From Candidatus Bathyarchaeota archaeon (GTDB taxonomy: Archaea > Thermoproteota > Bathyarchaeia > Bathyarchaeales > Bathycorpusculaceae): a stretch of DNA of 64,000 bases. Below, in pieces: positions 52,165 through 61,806 of this stretch. The translations under genes were made by a program, and so were the position numbers. The stretch covers positions 186,001 to 250,000 of the forward strand of contig JAOZHT010000003.1 of the NCBI GenBank assembly GCA_026014735.1. Reading direction: 5' to 3'. Below the pieces are notes generated by a model. That model ran no database searches. It was not told where the DNA came from and saw only the letters and a list, made by a program, of their open reading frames with translations. Within the stretch, counting starts at the first letter, position 1. Every line of letters starts with the position of its first letter.

Positions 52165-53164
52165 CCCCGATTTCCCCCGCCATGTTGTTTTTCATGGCAT
52201 CCACGATTTCCCCGGCGGTTCGGTAGTGTGCGGCGGCATGCATAAGCTTCACAACAGCCACTTCCCCCAGCATGTCCCCTAGCCCCACCACGCCAGCCTG
52301 AGCCAGCTTGAGCCCCACATCATAAACTAATTTGACTGCGCCGCTGCTGCATTGGGTACACATGAACACCGGTATATCTGCCTCTTTAGCTCGGCGAAGA
52401 GCAGGCAAAAAAGAACACGCTTTATCCTGCGAGTTCACGTGCCCCGCTCCCAGTCCCTCGATGACTATGCCTCTGTAGCTTTGGTCGATGTACCAGTCGA
52501 GGATTTCTGGGTTTAGCCCCGGATACGCCTTGATGTAGCCCACCTTGAAGTCCATGGCGGAGTCGCATTCCACTTTTCGGTAAGGCTTATCCTTTTTAGG
52601 AGGCTTAAAACCGTCGTGACCGTTGAATTCCTCGAAAGCCGCATCTTTCTCAGTATCGACTTTTCTTGCCCTCACGCCCCGAATAAAGCAGCCGCCAAAC
52701 GCAATGTACACGCCTACCTCGCCATCCGCCGCCATCCTTGCCGCATCCAACACGTTTCGGGGCGCATCCGAGTCCACTGTGCCAGCGGGCCGCTGCGCGC
52801 CAGTTAACGCCACCGTTCGGTCCAGGCCCTTGAGCATGAAGGAGAGCGCCGCGGAGGTGTAGTGCATGCTGTCGGTTCCATGCGTGATTAAGACGCCGTC
52901 GTAGCCCCGGTTGAGTGCCGCTGCGGTTTCGGAGGCGATTTTGGCCCAGTCCTTGGGGGTGAGGTTTGAGCTGTCTTTATCGACGGTTTTCTTCACTTTT
53001 ATGACGTCGTCTTCAGTTAAATCCACGGTGTTGTCCAGCCCCGGAAAGTATCGTCGGAGTTTTTCAGCGGTTAAATCTGCAGCGTGAGATTCAAGCATCT
53101 CATCTTGGTTGGGCGTCATGAATATGGTGCCGCCGCATAGCAGCCAACACAGCTTAGGCTTCAT
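52139..53164 (-). CDS. L-asparaginase, type I
   Basis: 341 residues with WLLCGGTIFM at the N-terminus (first catalytic Thr) and GVLITHGTDSMHYTSAALSF (Thr-His-Gly-Thr-Asp block near 92-98). It lacks the N-terminal GatD extension, so it is a free asparaginase rather than a GatDE subunit. Hydrolyses asparagine to aspartate. Convergent overlap with gatB. Confidence 0.8.
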   Translation of the reverse strand: MKPKLCWLLCGGTIFMTPNQDEMLESHAADLTAEKLRRYFPGLDNTVDLTEDDVIKVKKTVDKDSSNLTPKDWAKIASETAAALNRGYDGVLITHGTDSMHYTSAALSFMLKGLDRTVALTGAQRPAGTVDSDAPRNVLDAARMAADGEVGVYIAFGGCFIRGVRARKVDTEKDAAFEEFNGHDGFKPPKKDKPYRKVECDSAMDFKVGYIKAYPGLNPEILDWYIDQSYRGIVIEGLGAGHVNSQDKACSFLPALRRAKEADIPVFMCTQCSSGAVKLVYDVGLKLAQAGVVGLGDMLGEVAVVKLMHAAAHYRTAGEIVDAMKNNMAGEIGVKQTAVSF

Positions 53165-53230
53165 AAAGCACCTTCGGCGGTTTCTATATTAAAGCTTTAA
53201 CCCAAGCACACTGGGGCCGCGTTAAGAGAA

Positions 53231-53241
53231 GCTTATATACC
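53231..53241 (+). promoter_or_regulatory. TATA-box promoter of tRNA-Asn
   Basis: CTTATATAC lies about 40 bp ahead of the mature tRNA 5' end, as expected for an archaeal tRNA promoter with a short leader. Confidence 0.45.
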
Positions 53242-53275
53242 ACAAAAAGTACATTGGCTGAGCCGTGGATGGTTT

Positions 53276-53352
53276 GCCGCCGTTGCACAGCCCGGTAGTG
53301 CAACTGACTGTTAATCAGTAGGTCAAAGGTTCGAGTCCTTTCGGCGGCGCCA
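53276..53352 (+). tRNA. tRNA-Asn (GTT)
   Basis: Full cloverleaf: acceptor stem GCCGCCG/CGGCGGC, D-arm GCAC...GTGC, anticodon stem ACTGA/TCAGT with loop CTGTTAA (anticodon GTT), T-arm AAAGG-TTCGAGT-CCTTT, discriminator G and encoded CCA. No intron. It stands close to aspS-gatCAB, the enzymes that would make its aminoacyl form. Confidence 0.95.
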
Positions 53353-53566
53353 TGACATTTACGAATCTTTCTGTTTTTCAGTTTTCAGAAGGCATACGTT
53401 AGTCTTACCAATACCCCGGCGGCCTTAAGCAAAGAATAAAAGGTATGGAGGAACGAATTATACCTAGGTCGTGGGGAGAGTTGAGGAGATTGATGATTGA
53501 TAATTTCCCATCATACCCTCTTCTCTTCTGCCGTGAAGCTAAAAGAAATCGTGGAGGATAAGAAAA

Positions 53567-54145
53567 GTGGAGAAGGGAACAATCTTGGGATTAGTGGGTA
53601 TGCTTGTTATTGCCGCAGTGTTTGCTTCGGTGGCGCTGCAGCAGCCGCCAGCTGAGAACTCAGCAACCGACGAGCCAATCCCGACTGCATCGCCGCAGAA
53701 CCCCCCTGATGGAGGAATCGGCTCAAACGATTCAGCGCCAACTGCAAAGCCGACCAGCACCGCGCATCCCACAGCAAAACCGACAGCGGCGCCTACAACC
53801 TATCAAACGCCACAGCCCACGGCTGCGCCAACACCAACGCCCGCACCCACCTACGACGCCACAATCAATTACCAAGTCGCATCTCAAGGCTTCAGCGACA
53901 ATCAATCAGTCGTTGTCATAGCCGCTAACTTCACGGGTGGACACGGATACACATTCCATTTTGACATGTTTAGATTGGTCGTGAATGGCACGCAGTTGGA
54001 CACTGCCGGATGGGTGAATGAGGGAACAGTAAAGCTGGATACAGGCGCTGTGTACTCAGGGCAGCTCAGGTTTACTGTAAGCGGATTTGGCAACTATGAG
54101 TTAAAATACGAAGGGGACGCAAACATAAATTTCATCCGCGTGTAA
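53567..54145 (+). CDS. Membrane-anchored protein with Pro/Thr linker (192 aa)
   Basis: GTG start with GGAGG ahead. One N-terminal membrane segment (about 6-25), an Ala/Pro/Thr-rich linker (about 30-100) resembling those of the GH5 protein, and an outer beta-sandwich domain (about 105-192) with several Asn-glycosylation-type sequons. It recalls DUF4352-like extracellular domains, but I cannot assign it firmly. Surface protein of unknown role. Confidence 0.6.
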   Translation: MEKGTILGLVGMLVIAAVFASVALQQPPAENSATDEPIPTASPQNPPDGGIGSNDSAPTAKPTSTAHPTAKPTAAPTTYQTPQPTAAPTPTPAPTYDATINYQVASQGFSDNQSVVVIAANFTGGHGYTFHFDMFRLVVNGTQLDTAGWVNEGTVKLDTGAVYSGQLRFTVSGFGNYELKYEGDANINFIRV

Positions 54146-54205
54146 CCCTTCCACTTTGCTCTTTAAGTCAAGAAATTTATTAGCCTCCGCATCGTATTCG
54201 CGTTG

Positions 54206-55873
54206 GTGACATTTACGCGGTTAGCGATGGCTCAAATCAACTGCACCGTCGGAGACTTAGAAGGCAACATAAAAAAAATCGTGCAAACCACCCAGACCGC
54301 CAAGAGCCTGGGCGTTGACTGCGTTTGTTTTCCCGAGTTAGCCGTAACCGGTTATCCCCCCCAAGACTTGCTGCATGAATCTGACTTTGTTGAGCAAAAC
54401 AAGCAGCGCCTCCTCGAAGCCATCTCGGAGCTGCAGGGCATCGGGGGAGTCATCGGCTTTGTGGATTGTGAGGGCAAAAAACTCTACAATGCAGCCGCAG
54501 TCTTCGCGGACGGAAAAATAGTTAGGATCATCCATAAAACGTTGCTGCCTACCTACGACGTGTTTGACGAGGACCGCTACTTCAAAGCAGCCTCCGAAAA
54601 CCAAATCCAGCCTGTGGAAATCAGCATCAACGGCAAACGCCTCTGCCTCGGCGTAGAGATATGCGAGGACCTCTGGGACGACCAGTACACCATCAAAGTA
54701 ACCGACTTGCTCGTGCAGCGGGGCGCCCAAGCAATCCTTAACATTTCCTCTTCGCCCTTCTATGTGGGCAAACGCTTTGAGCGCCAAAAACTCATCTGCA
54801 ACAAAATCCGAAAACACAAAGTGCCCCTCCTCTACGTGAACTTGGTGGGTGGGCAGGACGAGTTGGTTTTCGATGGGCAATCTATGGCGTTTGGTGCCTC
54901 CGGGCAGCTTCTGGCGGTTGGGCGCCAGTTCCAAGAGGACCTGGTGGTGGTCGAGTTAGATTCAGCCCAAGCCGCCGCACCGGTCGAGTTTGAACCTTAC
55001 AGCCGCGAAGCCGAAATGTTTAACGCCCTCGCACTTGGCATCCGTGACTACTTCAAAAAAAGCGGCTTTACCCACGCGGTGGTCGGCATGAGCGGCGGCA
55101 TCGACTCGTCGCTTTCCAGCTGCATCGCCGTGGAGGCTCTGGGAAAAGAAAACGTCATCGGCGTCTCCATGCCCTCCAAGTACTCCAGTAGCCACAGCAA
55201 AACCGACGCGGAAAAACTCGCCCAAAACCTCGACATATTGTACCTGCAGCTGGGCATACAGGACATCGTTGACTCCTACCGCAAGGCACTAAGCATGCCT
55301 CTGCGGCAGATTCGAAAGCACTATGGAATCAGCCCAGAAAACGATGATCCCGTCGCCGACGAGAACCTGCAGCCTAGAACCCGCGGAAACTGCCTCATGG
55401 ACATCGCTAACCGCCTCAAAGCCCTCGGCATCTTGGTGGTGAACACAGGCAACAAAACCGAGTTGGCGCTGGGCTACTGCACCCTCTACGGCGACATGGC
55501 AGGAGGCATCGGCGCTTTGGGGGATGTGAGTAAACTCGACGTTTACCGCTTGGCTCGCTACGTTAACGCTAAATGGGGCGGCGAGGTGATTCCGGAGGCG
55601 GTTTTTGTTAAGGCGCCTTCTCCGGAGCTTAAGGAGTGCCAGTTTGACCCCTTTGACTTCGAGGTGGTTAGCCCCTTGGTGGATGAGTTCATTGAGAACC
55701 GTCGTAGCCGCGCGGAGTTGGTGGCGATGGGTTACGGGGGGGCGGTGGTGGAGGATACTTATCGGCGGATACGTAACTCGGAGTATAAGAGGCGCCAGGC
55801 TGTGCCGTGTATAAAGATAACCAGTAAAGCGTTTGGGCTTGGACGCAAGATGCCTATAGTGAATAAATTCTGA
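54206..55873 (+). CDS. nadE: Glutamine-dependent NAD+ synthetase
   Basis: GTG at 54206 (TTG at 54203 is an alternative). 555 residues: a nitrilase-type glutaminase (1-260) with ELAVTGYPPQDLL (Glu), a central Lys near KTLLPTYDVFDE and ICEDLWDDQ (Cys), then the NAD synthase PP-loop GMSGGIDSSLS (about 292-302) and NTGNKTELALGYCTLYGD. It amidates nicotinate adenine dinucleotide using glutamine nitrogen. Stands alone. Confidence 0.9.
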   Translation: MTFTRLAMAQINCTVGDLEGNIKKIVQTTQTAKSLGVDCVCFPELAVTGYPPQDLLHESDFVEQNKQRLLEAISELQGIGGVIGFVDCEGKKLYNAAAVFADGKIVRIIHKTLLPTYDVFDEDRYFKAASENQIQPVEISINGKRLCLGVEICEDLWDDQYTIKVTDLLVQRGAQAILNISSSPFYVGKRFERQKLICNKIRKHKVPLLYVNLVGGQDELVFDGQSMAFGASGQLLAVGRQFQEDLVVVELDSAQAAAPVEFEPYSREAEMFNALALGIRDYFKKSGFTHAVVGMSGGIDSSLSSCIAVEALGKENVIGVSMPSKYSSSHSKTDAEKLAQNLDILYLQLGIQDIVDSYRKALSMPLRQIRKHYGISPENDDPVADENLQPRTRGNCLMDIANRLKALGILVVNTGNKTELALGYCTLYGDMAGGIGALGDVSKLDVYRLARYVNAKWGGEVIPEAVFVKAPSPELKECQFDPFDFEVVSPLVDEFIENRRSRAELVAMGYGGAVVEDTYRRIRNSEYKRRQAVPCIKITSKAFGLGRKMPIVNKF

Positions 55874-56226
55874 GGGCGGTTTGATAAAAAGAGATTTGCA
55901 TCTAACGTGCACTGCTTGAACTTGACATCCTGATGCCGGGTGTTGAAATGCAGGTTGGTATGAAAATTGGCTTTTCAGTACTTCTTTAACCTCTAAAAGC
56001 TGGGCGGAGGCTTGGTTTGCTATTTGATTGCCGAAAAATGTGGCATTTACATTGCCGCTGAATTGCAGAGGATATTGTTAATAAAACAATCCCTAAGCTC
56101 AAGTTATGTAAATGAATTCCGAAGCGCTGCACACATCAGGTAAAGGAACAGTAAGCTTTTGTAAAAAAACCGTAGAAGTAATTGAAACATAACGCTTCTG
56201 CTTGCACAAAGTTTTTTAGTTGACTG
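55874..56226. other. 350-bp gap, no gene seen
   Basis: Neither strand shows a plausible gene or RNA. It probably contains the promoter of the PEP carboxykinase gene in its last 100 bases, but no clear TATA element stands out. Confidence 0.4.
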
Positions 56227-58161
56227 ATGCATTTCCCAAAGCGGAAAGCGATAGAAATGCCGATAATGAACCCTTACCTTGAAACCCTGCAGCCTAAACT
56301 TAGCGCCGCAGACTTCAAAAAGATATGTGAAATCGACAACCCTAACGTGCACGAGTTCATCGCAAAAGCAAGCGACCTCTGCCACCCGGAAAAGATCTTC
56401 ATCTGCACCGACTCAACTGAAGACCTCGAGCACATCCGTAAACAAGCCATCAGCACAGGCGAAGAAAAAGCCATCCTTGACCTGGAGGGACACACCGTCC
56501 ACTTCGACGGCGAACAGGACCAGGGCAGAGACCGCCAAGCCACCAAGTACCTCGTCGCCAAGGGATCCAGCCTAAGCAAAGCCCTCAACCAAATAGACCG
56601 CCAAGAGGGTCTTCTTGAAGTTATGGGTCTGCTCCGGAATAGCATGGTTGGCAAAACCATGATTGTGCGCTTCATCTCTTTAGGGCCCGCTGACTCGGTT
56701 TTCACCATTCTGGGGCTGCAATGCACTGACTCATGGTACGTTGCCCACTCTGAGAGCCTGCTTTATCGCCCGGGATTTAACCAGTTCGCGAAGGCAGGAA
56801 ACAGAACCGAGTTTCTAAAAGTGCTCCACTCCGCAGGCAAACTTAACAGTGACATGGTTAGCGTGGATGATAAGCAAAAACGCATCTACATCGACCACAT
56901 GGACGAAACCATCTACAGCGTCAACACCCAGTACGCAGGCAACAGCGTGGGCTTCAAGAAACTTGCCTTCCGCTTGGCAATCCGCAAAGCAAGCACCGAA
57001 GGCTGGCTAGCAGAGCATATGCTGCTTATGGGCGTGTTTGGGCCTAAAGGACGCAAAACCTACTTTGCAGGTGCCTTCCCAAGCGCATGCGGCAAAACCT
57101 CCACTGCCATGCTGCCCGGCGAAACCATCCTGGGCGACGACATCGCCTACATCCGCGAGATGGACTCAGCCGCCCGCGCAGTCAACGTGGAATCAGGCAT
57201 CTTCGGCATCATCCAGGACGTTAAAGCCAAAGATGACGCGCTCATCTGGAAAGTCCTCACTCACCCCGGAGAAATCATCTTCAGCAACATCCTAGTCAAA
57301 GACGGAAGACCCTACTGGCTTGGAATGGGCCAAGAGCTGCCTAAAGACGGCTTAAACTACACAGGCGCATGGTTTGAAGGCAAAAAAGACGAAGCCGGCA
57401 ACGACGTGCCAGCAGCCCACAAAAACGCCCGCTACGCAGTTTCGCTTACGGCGCTTGAGAACTGTGACCCTGAACTTAACAACCCCAACGGTGTAGAACT
57501 GGGCGGCATCATGTATGGCGGCAGAGACGCAAGAGCCTACGTGCCTGTGCAGCAGGGTTTCAGCTGGGAACATGGCATAATCGCTTATGGCGCCTCGCTG
57601 GAGACGGAAACAACCTTTGCCACCATCGGCAAAGAGGGCGTGCCCGAAATTAACATGATGAGCATTCAAGACTTCATCAGCATCCCCTTGGGCAGGAACG
57701 TGCGCAACAACCTCAACTTCGGCGCTAAACTCCAAAAGCAACCCATAGTTTTCGGCGTAAACTACTTCTTAAAGGAGGTAGGCAACGGCAAATACCTCAA
57801 CAGCCCACAGGACAAGCACGTCTGGGTTAAATGGATGGAGCTGCGTGTCCACGGCGAAGTCGACGCGATTAAGGCACCCACAGGCTACATACCCAAATAT
57901 GAGGACTTAAAAAAGCTCTTCAAAGAAGTCCTCAACAGAGAATACACCAAAGAAGACTACGTTAAGCAATTCACCACCCGCGTACCAGAAAACCTCGCCA
58001 AGATCGAGCGTGTCCAGCAGTTCTACCAAGCAAACGTCACCGACACCCCATTGGAACTCTTCGGCATACTCTACCTGCAACGCCAGCGCCTGATGGATGC
58101 ACAGGCAAAATACGGCGACTACATCTCGCCTGAATGCTTCCAAAAAGAAGCCTCAGCTTAA
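56227..58161 (+). CDS. pckG: Phosphoenolpyruvate carboxykinase (GTP)
   Basis: 644 residues (ATGs at 56257 and 56266 are shorter alternatives that remove a non-conserved start). Contains FPSACGKTSTAM (about 278-289; P-loop with the hyper-reactive Cys), GDDIAYI (about 297-303; metal-binding Asp), and the GTP-type MYGGRDAR...PVQQGFSWEHG segments. Interconverts oxaloacetate and PEP, for gluconeogenesis or for anaplerosis in acetogenic carbon flow. Alone in its operon. Confidence 0.9.
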   Translation: MHFPKRKAIEMPIMNPYLETLQPKLSAADFKKICEIDNPNVHEFIAKASDLCHPEKIFICTDSTEDLEHIRKQAISTGEEKAILDLEGHTVHFDGEQDQGRDRQATKYLVAKGSSLSKALNQIDRQEGLLEVMGLLRNSMVGKTMIVRFISLGPADSVFTILGLQCTDSWYVAHSESLLYRPGFNQFAKAGNRTEFLKVLHSAGKLNSDMVSVDDKQKRIYIDHMDETIYSVNTQYAGNSVGFKKLAFRLAIRKASTEGWLAEHMLLMGVFGPKGRKTYFAGAFPSACGKTSTAMLPGETILGDDIAYIREMDSAARAVNVESGIFGIIQDVKAKDDALIWKVLTHPGEIIFSNILVKDGRPYWLGMGQELPKDGLNYTGAWFEGKKDEAGNDVPAAHKNARYAVSLTALENCDPELNNPNGVELGGIMYGGRDARAYVPVQQGFSWEHGIIAYGASLETETTFATIGKEGVPEINMMSIQDFISIPLGRNVRNNLNFGAKLQKQPIVFGVNYFLKEVGNGKYLNSPQDKHVWVKWMELRVHGEVDAIKAPTGYIPKYEDLKKLFKEVLNREYTKEDYVKQFTTRVPENLAKIERVQQFYQANVTDTPLELFGILYLQRQRLMDAQAKYGDYISPECFQKEASA

Positions 58162-58295
58162 CCGCAGAGCCCTTCTTCTTCATTTTCTTTTTCCCTAATT
58201 TGGGTCAAAATATAAATGGACCTTGCATACAGACTAATAATTCATAATCGTTAATAAAATAAAAAAGAAAACTGTCTAAGCAAGAAGGAAGAAAA

Positions 58296-58541
58296 ATGAT
58301 GATGAAGAAGCTTGAAAAGCGCTGTATACAAACCGTAAACCTAGCCAACCTGGAAGGCGACGGCTCCTTTGCATGTCCCAAGTGCGGCGTCTCCATCTCG
58401 CCCGACGACGAAAGTGAAGACAACTACGAAATCATAGACACCAAAGTAGTTAACGACGAACTCTCAGAGCTTGTTATCGCCTGCGGCAAATGCGGATGCA
58501 CCATTAAGCTGATTGGTTTCCAGCAAATCTTTGACGCATAA
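58296..58541 (+). CDS. Small zinc-ribbon protein (81 aa)
   Basis: AAGGAAGAAAA precedes the ATG cluster. CPKCG (about 27-31) and CGKCGC (about 63-68) form a zinc ribbon with an acidic insert between. Basic/charged termini. Probably a conserved archaeal adaptor; role unknown. Confidence 0.65.
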   Translation: MMMKKLEKRCIQTVNLANLEGDGSFACPKCGVSISPDDESEDNYEIIDTKVVNDELSELVIACGKCGCTIKLIGFQQIFDA

Positions 58542-58674
58542 AACCCCCTGACCTTTTAACACGTTTCGCATGCCCAGCGGCAGCTAACGGCTTTTATCGG
58601 TTAGACGCTCACGCCGGCAACTATCGGTTATATTCAAACATGCGGCAAAACCTAGAAGCAGAGAGGAGGTTAGG

Positions 58675-59154
58675 TTATTTGAGGTTCTTCACTGATTCGT
58701 TGGCTCGGTCAAGCTCCTTCTTTTTGCCCTCTTGGTAAGCCAACACGTTAGCATAAACCGCCTTATCCTCCAGCGCCAGCATCTTTGCAACCGCAATCGC
58801 GGCTCCCTCAGGTTCAATCGTCACCACGGAGCCTATGCCGCTGGGTACGCGAAGCGACGAATAAATGTCTGCGCCACCGTATTTGTCGCTGTAGGGTGGA
58901 CAGGCAATCACCGGCTTGGATGTGTTTCCGTCTATGAATGCGCTTAGAGCATTAGAACGCCCCGCCACCGTGACGTAAACCACTTTTTCAGCTTCGAATT
59001 CTTTAAGGATCGCCAGCACTGTTTGCGGCGTCTTATGTGCGGATGCAACGCGGAACTCGTATTCTACGCCCAGGAGCTTAAGGTACTTGCCTATGTCGCG
59101 GCTAAACTCTAAATCGCGTTCCGAACCCATAACAAGGACTGCTTTGCCTGCCAT
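58675..59154 (-). CDS. purE: PurE-like AIR carboxylase, class II type
   Basis: 159 residues with MGSERDLEF (about 9-17) and SAHKTP (about 38-43) of the PurE fold. The motifs AGRSNALSAFIDGNT, VIACPP and SSLRVPSG follow the animal-type class II pattern (AGRSN, GNT, CPP, SSLR-PSG) rather than the bacterial class I AGGAAH. Class II enzymes carboxylate AIR directly with CO2 and need no PurK; no purK is adjacent. Purine biosynthesis. Confidence 0.8.
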   Translation of the reverse strand: MAGKAVLVMGSERDLEFSRDIGKYLKLLGVEYEFRVASAHKTPQTVLAILKEFEAEKVVYVTVAGRSNALSAFIDGNTSKPVIACPPYSDKYGGADIYSSLRVPSGIGSVVTIEPEGAAIAVAKMLALEDKAVYANVLAYQEGKKKELDRANESVKNLK

Positions 59155-59280
59155 CGCAATTCACAGTTAATGCTTACTCCTATCTAGCTAATTAACGTAA
59201 CCCGCAGCCCAACTCCGTGACTGCATGTCGCCGACAACAACCGTTTATTATCTGCACCAATCTGTCTGTGCTTGATTTGT

Positions 59281-59745
59281 ATGGTACAACAACAAACCAC
59301 AGCGCTAGAGCGCCTAAGGCAACTGATCGGCGAGTGGCAGGTAGGCATCGCGCTGCGCACAGCCGAGGGCATAGCTGTGGCGGGCTGCGGCGAAATGTCG
59401 GCGGTGGAGGTCGAATCGGGCATAAACAGCGAAATCAACACCCACATCGAAGGCTACGAGGACTACTACGAAAACGACCTCTGGACAGTAGACGACGTAA
59501 CCGGGCAGGTGCACCTCTACAGCGTCACCTCGGATGGTGAAGCCCACGACCACGTTGGCAAATGGAGAGACGACCTCACTCTTGAACTGAATTGGCGGGG
59601 AACATACGAGGATCAAGACCGAGAAGAAAACGTGATTGCAAGGTGGGCAAACAAAGACCAAATTGAGCTAAAAGTAACTAATTATCGCCAAGATAAACCG
59701 TTAATGACGACGGATTACGTGTTTAAAAGAAAAAATCTAGCTTAG
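59281..59745 (+). CDS. DUF1579-like beta-barrel protein (154 aa)
   Basis: ATG at 59281 (59272 in frame is an alternative). ERLRQLIGEWQVGIAL at the N-terminus, a run of short beta strands, and the ending LMTTDYVFKRK resemble the lipocalin-like DUF1579 family. Probably a small-ligand carrier; not certain. Its 3' end overlaps the hydrogenase maturation protease by 9 bp. Confidence 0.5.
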   Translation: MVQQQTTALERLRQLIGEWQVGIALRTAEGIAVAGCGEMSAVEVESGINSEINTHIEGYEDYYENDLWTVDDVTGQVHLYSVTSDGEAHDHVGKWRDDLTLELNWRGTYEDQDREENVIARWANKDQIELKVTNYRQDKPLMTTDYVFKRKNLA

Positions 59746-60228
59746 AATCGCAAGCAAAATCTGAGTTAACTTTTCCGCTGCCTCAGCAACCTCGCTGCTT
59801 ACTTCCTCGCCGAACCCTAAATCTTTAGGCTCCACCAGCAGAAGCCCAACTTTGGCGCCCGTTGATTTCTTAACGTACTCGCAGAAAACCCGCAGAGGCA
59901 GCACATGTGAAGAAACAGCCGAAAACCCCGCCACTGCCTCGGCATCCACAAGGCTTGCCTCTCCTGCGTTGCGTCTTAAAACTGCGGTGTCGATGAGCAG
60001 CACATGGGAGGGCTGGAACTTTTCGATGTCCAGCAGGTACCCCTCCGGCACTGTTTCGCATTCTAAAAGGCAAACTTGAGGGCGCACTTTACCCTGCAGG
60101 GCCTGCACTATTTTTAAGCCTACAAAGTCGTCTCTGCGTATGGGGTTGCCGATTCCTGCAACAACCACCTTTTTAGCATCTGCAAACCAGCTTTGCAGGT
60201 CCCGCTCAATCAACGATGACATTTTCAA
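59737..60228 (-). CDS. Hydrogenase maturation protease (HycI/HyaD family)
   Basis: 163 residues with VVVAGIGNPIRRDDFVG (about 20-36; nickel-binding Asp in the DD pair), LLECETVPEG and LLIDTAVLR (about 77-85) and SSHVLPL with the His ligand (about 107-113). These proteases cut the C-terminal peptide from nickel-loaded hydrogenase large subunits. The MvhA-like protein at 21761-23212 keeps such a 25-residue extension and is the likely substrate, although the genes are far apart. Confidence 0.8.
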   Translation of the reverse strand: MKMSSLIERDLQSWFADAKKVVVAGIGNPIRRDDFVGLKIVQALQGKVRPQVCLLECETVPEGYLLDIEKFQPSHVLLIDTAVLRRNAGEASLVDAEAVAGFSAVSSHVLPLRVFCEYVKKSTGAKVGLLLVEPKDLGFGEEVSSEVAEAAEKLTQILLAILS

Positions 60229-60297
60229 CTGAAAGAAGCAAGCACAGGCTAGAAAAGGCTTGCCCCAAAGGAAGCATTAATCCCACCTAGGAGTATA

Positions 60298-61806
60298 CTA
60301 AGCGGGTTGGGGGCTGCGGGAGGCAAGATGTTTCTTTCCCAGCCGATTTGTCACCGCTGCTAAAATGCAGATAAACACCATAAACGAAACAACCAAAACC
60401 TCGATTAAAAACTCGTTTAGAGTCCAAGTGAATCCGCCGTGGTTTGCTTTATGGGGAGCATTCGGTGTGGGTTGCTCTGATGTTCCAGGCGTGATGGTGG
60501 GGGCGTCAAGCGCAGCTGTCTGGTTTGAATCGCTTTGAGGAATAGGAGCTGATGTTTCAGTCGATATAGAGGACGGCGCCAATGGAGCGTAGGGGTAACT
60601 GAAGTTCACGTTGACGTCTTTGTCGACGGCGTAGCGGGCGGCACTGACGATTAAGCCGTTACTGAAGTCACAGGACGAAACGGGTTTGCCTGCTTCATCC
60701 ACGCCGGCGGCGTAGCCGTTTTGGGAAGCGGGGATACGCTGAAGCAGATAGTTAACCATGGTTTGGGTGTAGTTTGTGTTGTACACCGCCAAAAGCCCCG
60801 TTGCCGCTTTCAGGTACACAATCGGCGTCACCGAAACGTCGGTGTCTACGTCGTTGCAGTCGCCGGTCTGAATTATCCACATGCGTCCACCGGGCAAAAC
60901 AACCCATTCCCAAACAAACCCGATACTGCAGAAGCCCTCGCTAAAAGCAGTGAATTTACCTGTTATGTTGTAACGTGTTTCTTGAGCCAAATACACCTGC
61001 TCGGATAATGCGAGTATGCGTTTATCGGTGGGGTTGAGGTTAAAGATAGATAGCAGCAGCGGATCACAAGATATCTTCGCCGAAGGCAACGATACGCCCC
61101 CGTAGTTAACTTTGGGCGCGGAGACAATCAGGTTAAGAATCGAGTCGGCTTCAGCAGAGAAGCGCTGCGGCCAAAAAGCGGCAAAGCCGCAGGTAACATA
61201 GTAATCGTAGACGTTGGGGGCCCGCGTGCCGCTAAGCATTTCTCCAAGCAATATATCCACTGAAATCTGACGCCGCGTATAGTTAGTTACATCGTAGACG
61301 ATGCGGTCGATACGGGACTTTAAGCTGGGATCCGCGGTTTGCAGGTTCTTTAATGCAACAAACAGGCAGCCAGCGTCGGTTGCAACCTGCTCGACCCCAT
61401 TGGCGTTCTGGCCATTAGCCGAGTTGTAGGCAAGATATGGTAGCCCATCTGCCATCAGTGGACGCTTCTCAAGAAACCGCAAGAACCGCTCTACGCGGTC
61501 ATTAAATCCCCATGTGCCATTGCGCTCGATAAGCCCCAGTTTTTCAGCGTCGATTACCGCTTGAAGGTAGATTCCCGCGTCCCAATCAGTAAAGTAGGAG
61601 GATCCCACACTGTTCTCGGGCAACCCCGTGGATGCGTCCACGCCGACGCCTGGCTGAAAGAAGCGCCAAGCGTTCGATGCCATAGTTAACCAGAAAGCAG
61701 ATGGATCGGCGGTGTCTGCTCTGGTAACTAAAACATTCGCGCCAAGAGAAGTGATTAATCCTAAAAGAAGAGTATAGGTGAGGATTTTGAGGGTTTTATT
61801 TTTCAA
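60298..61806 (-). CDS. DUF3131-type secreted, membrane-anchored protein
   Basis: 502 residues: N-terminal signal/anchor (1-30), a helical alpha/alpha-toroid domain (about 35-410) with TGLP, SYFTDWDAGIYLQAV and EKLGLI as in DUF3131, a Ser/Thr/Pro linker (about 415-455) and a C-terminal membrane span (about 468-490) ending in a basic tail. DUF3131 is glycoside-hydrolase-like; the substrate is unknown. Probably surface polysaccharide related. Confidence 0.7.
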   Translation of the reverse strand: MKNKTLKILTYTLLLGLITSLGANVLVTRADTADPSAFWLTMASNAWRFFQPGVGVDASTGLPENSVGSSYFTDWDAGIYLQAVIDAEKLGLIERNGTWGFNDRVERFLRFLEKRPLMADGLPYLAYNSANGQNANGVEQVATDAGCLFVALKNLQTADPSLKSRIDRIVYDVTNYTRRQISVDILLGEMLSGTRAPNVYDYYVTCGFAAFWPQRFSAEADSILNLIVSAPKVNYGGVSLPSAKISCDPLLLSIFNLNPTDKRILALSEQVYLAQETRYNITGKFTAFSEGFCSIGFVWEWVVLPGGRMWIIQTGDCNDVDTDVSVTPIVYLKAATGLLAVYNTNYTQTMVNYLLQRIPASQNGYAAGVDEAGKPVSSCDFSNGLIVSAARYAVDKDVNVNFSYPYAPLAPSSISTETSAPIPQSDSNQTAALDAPTITPGTSEQPTPNAPHKANHGGFTWTLNEFLIEVLVVSFMVFICILAAVTNRLGKKHLASRSPQPA

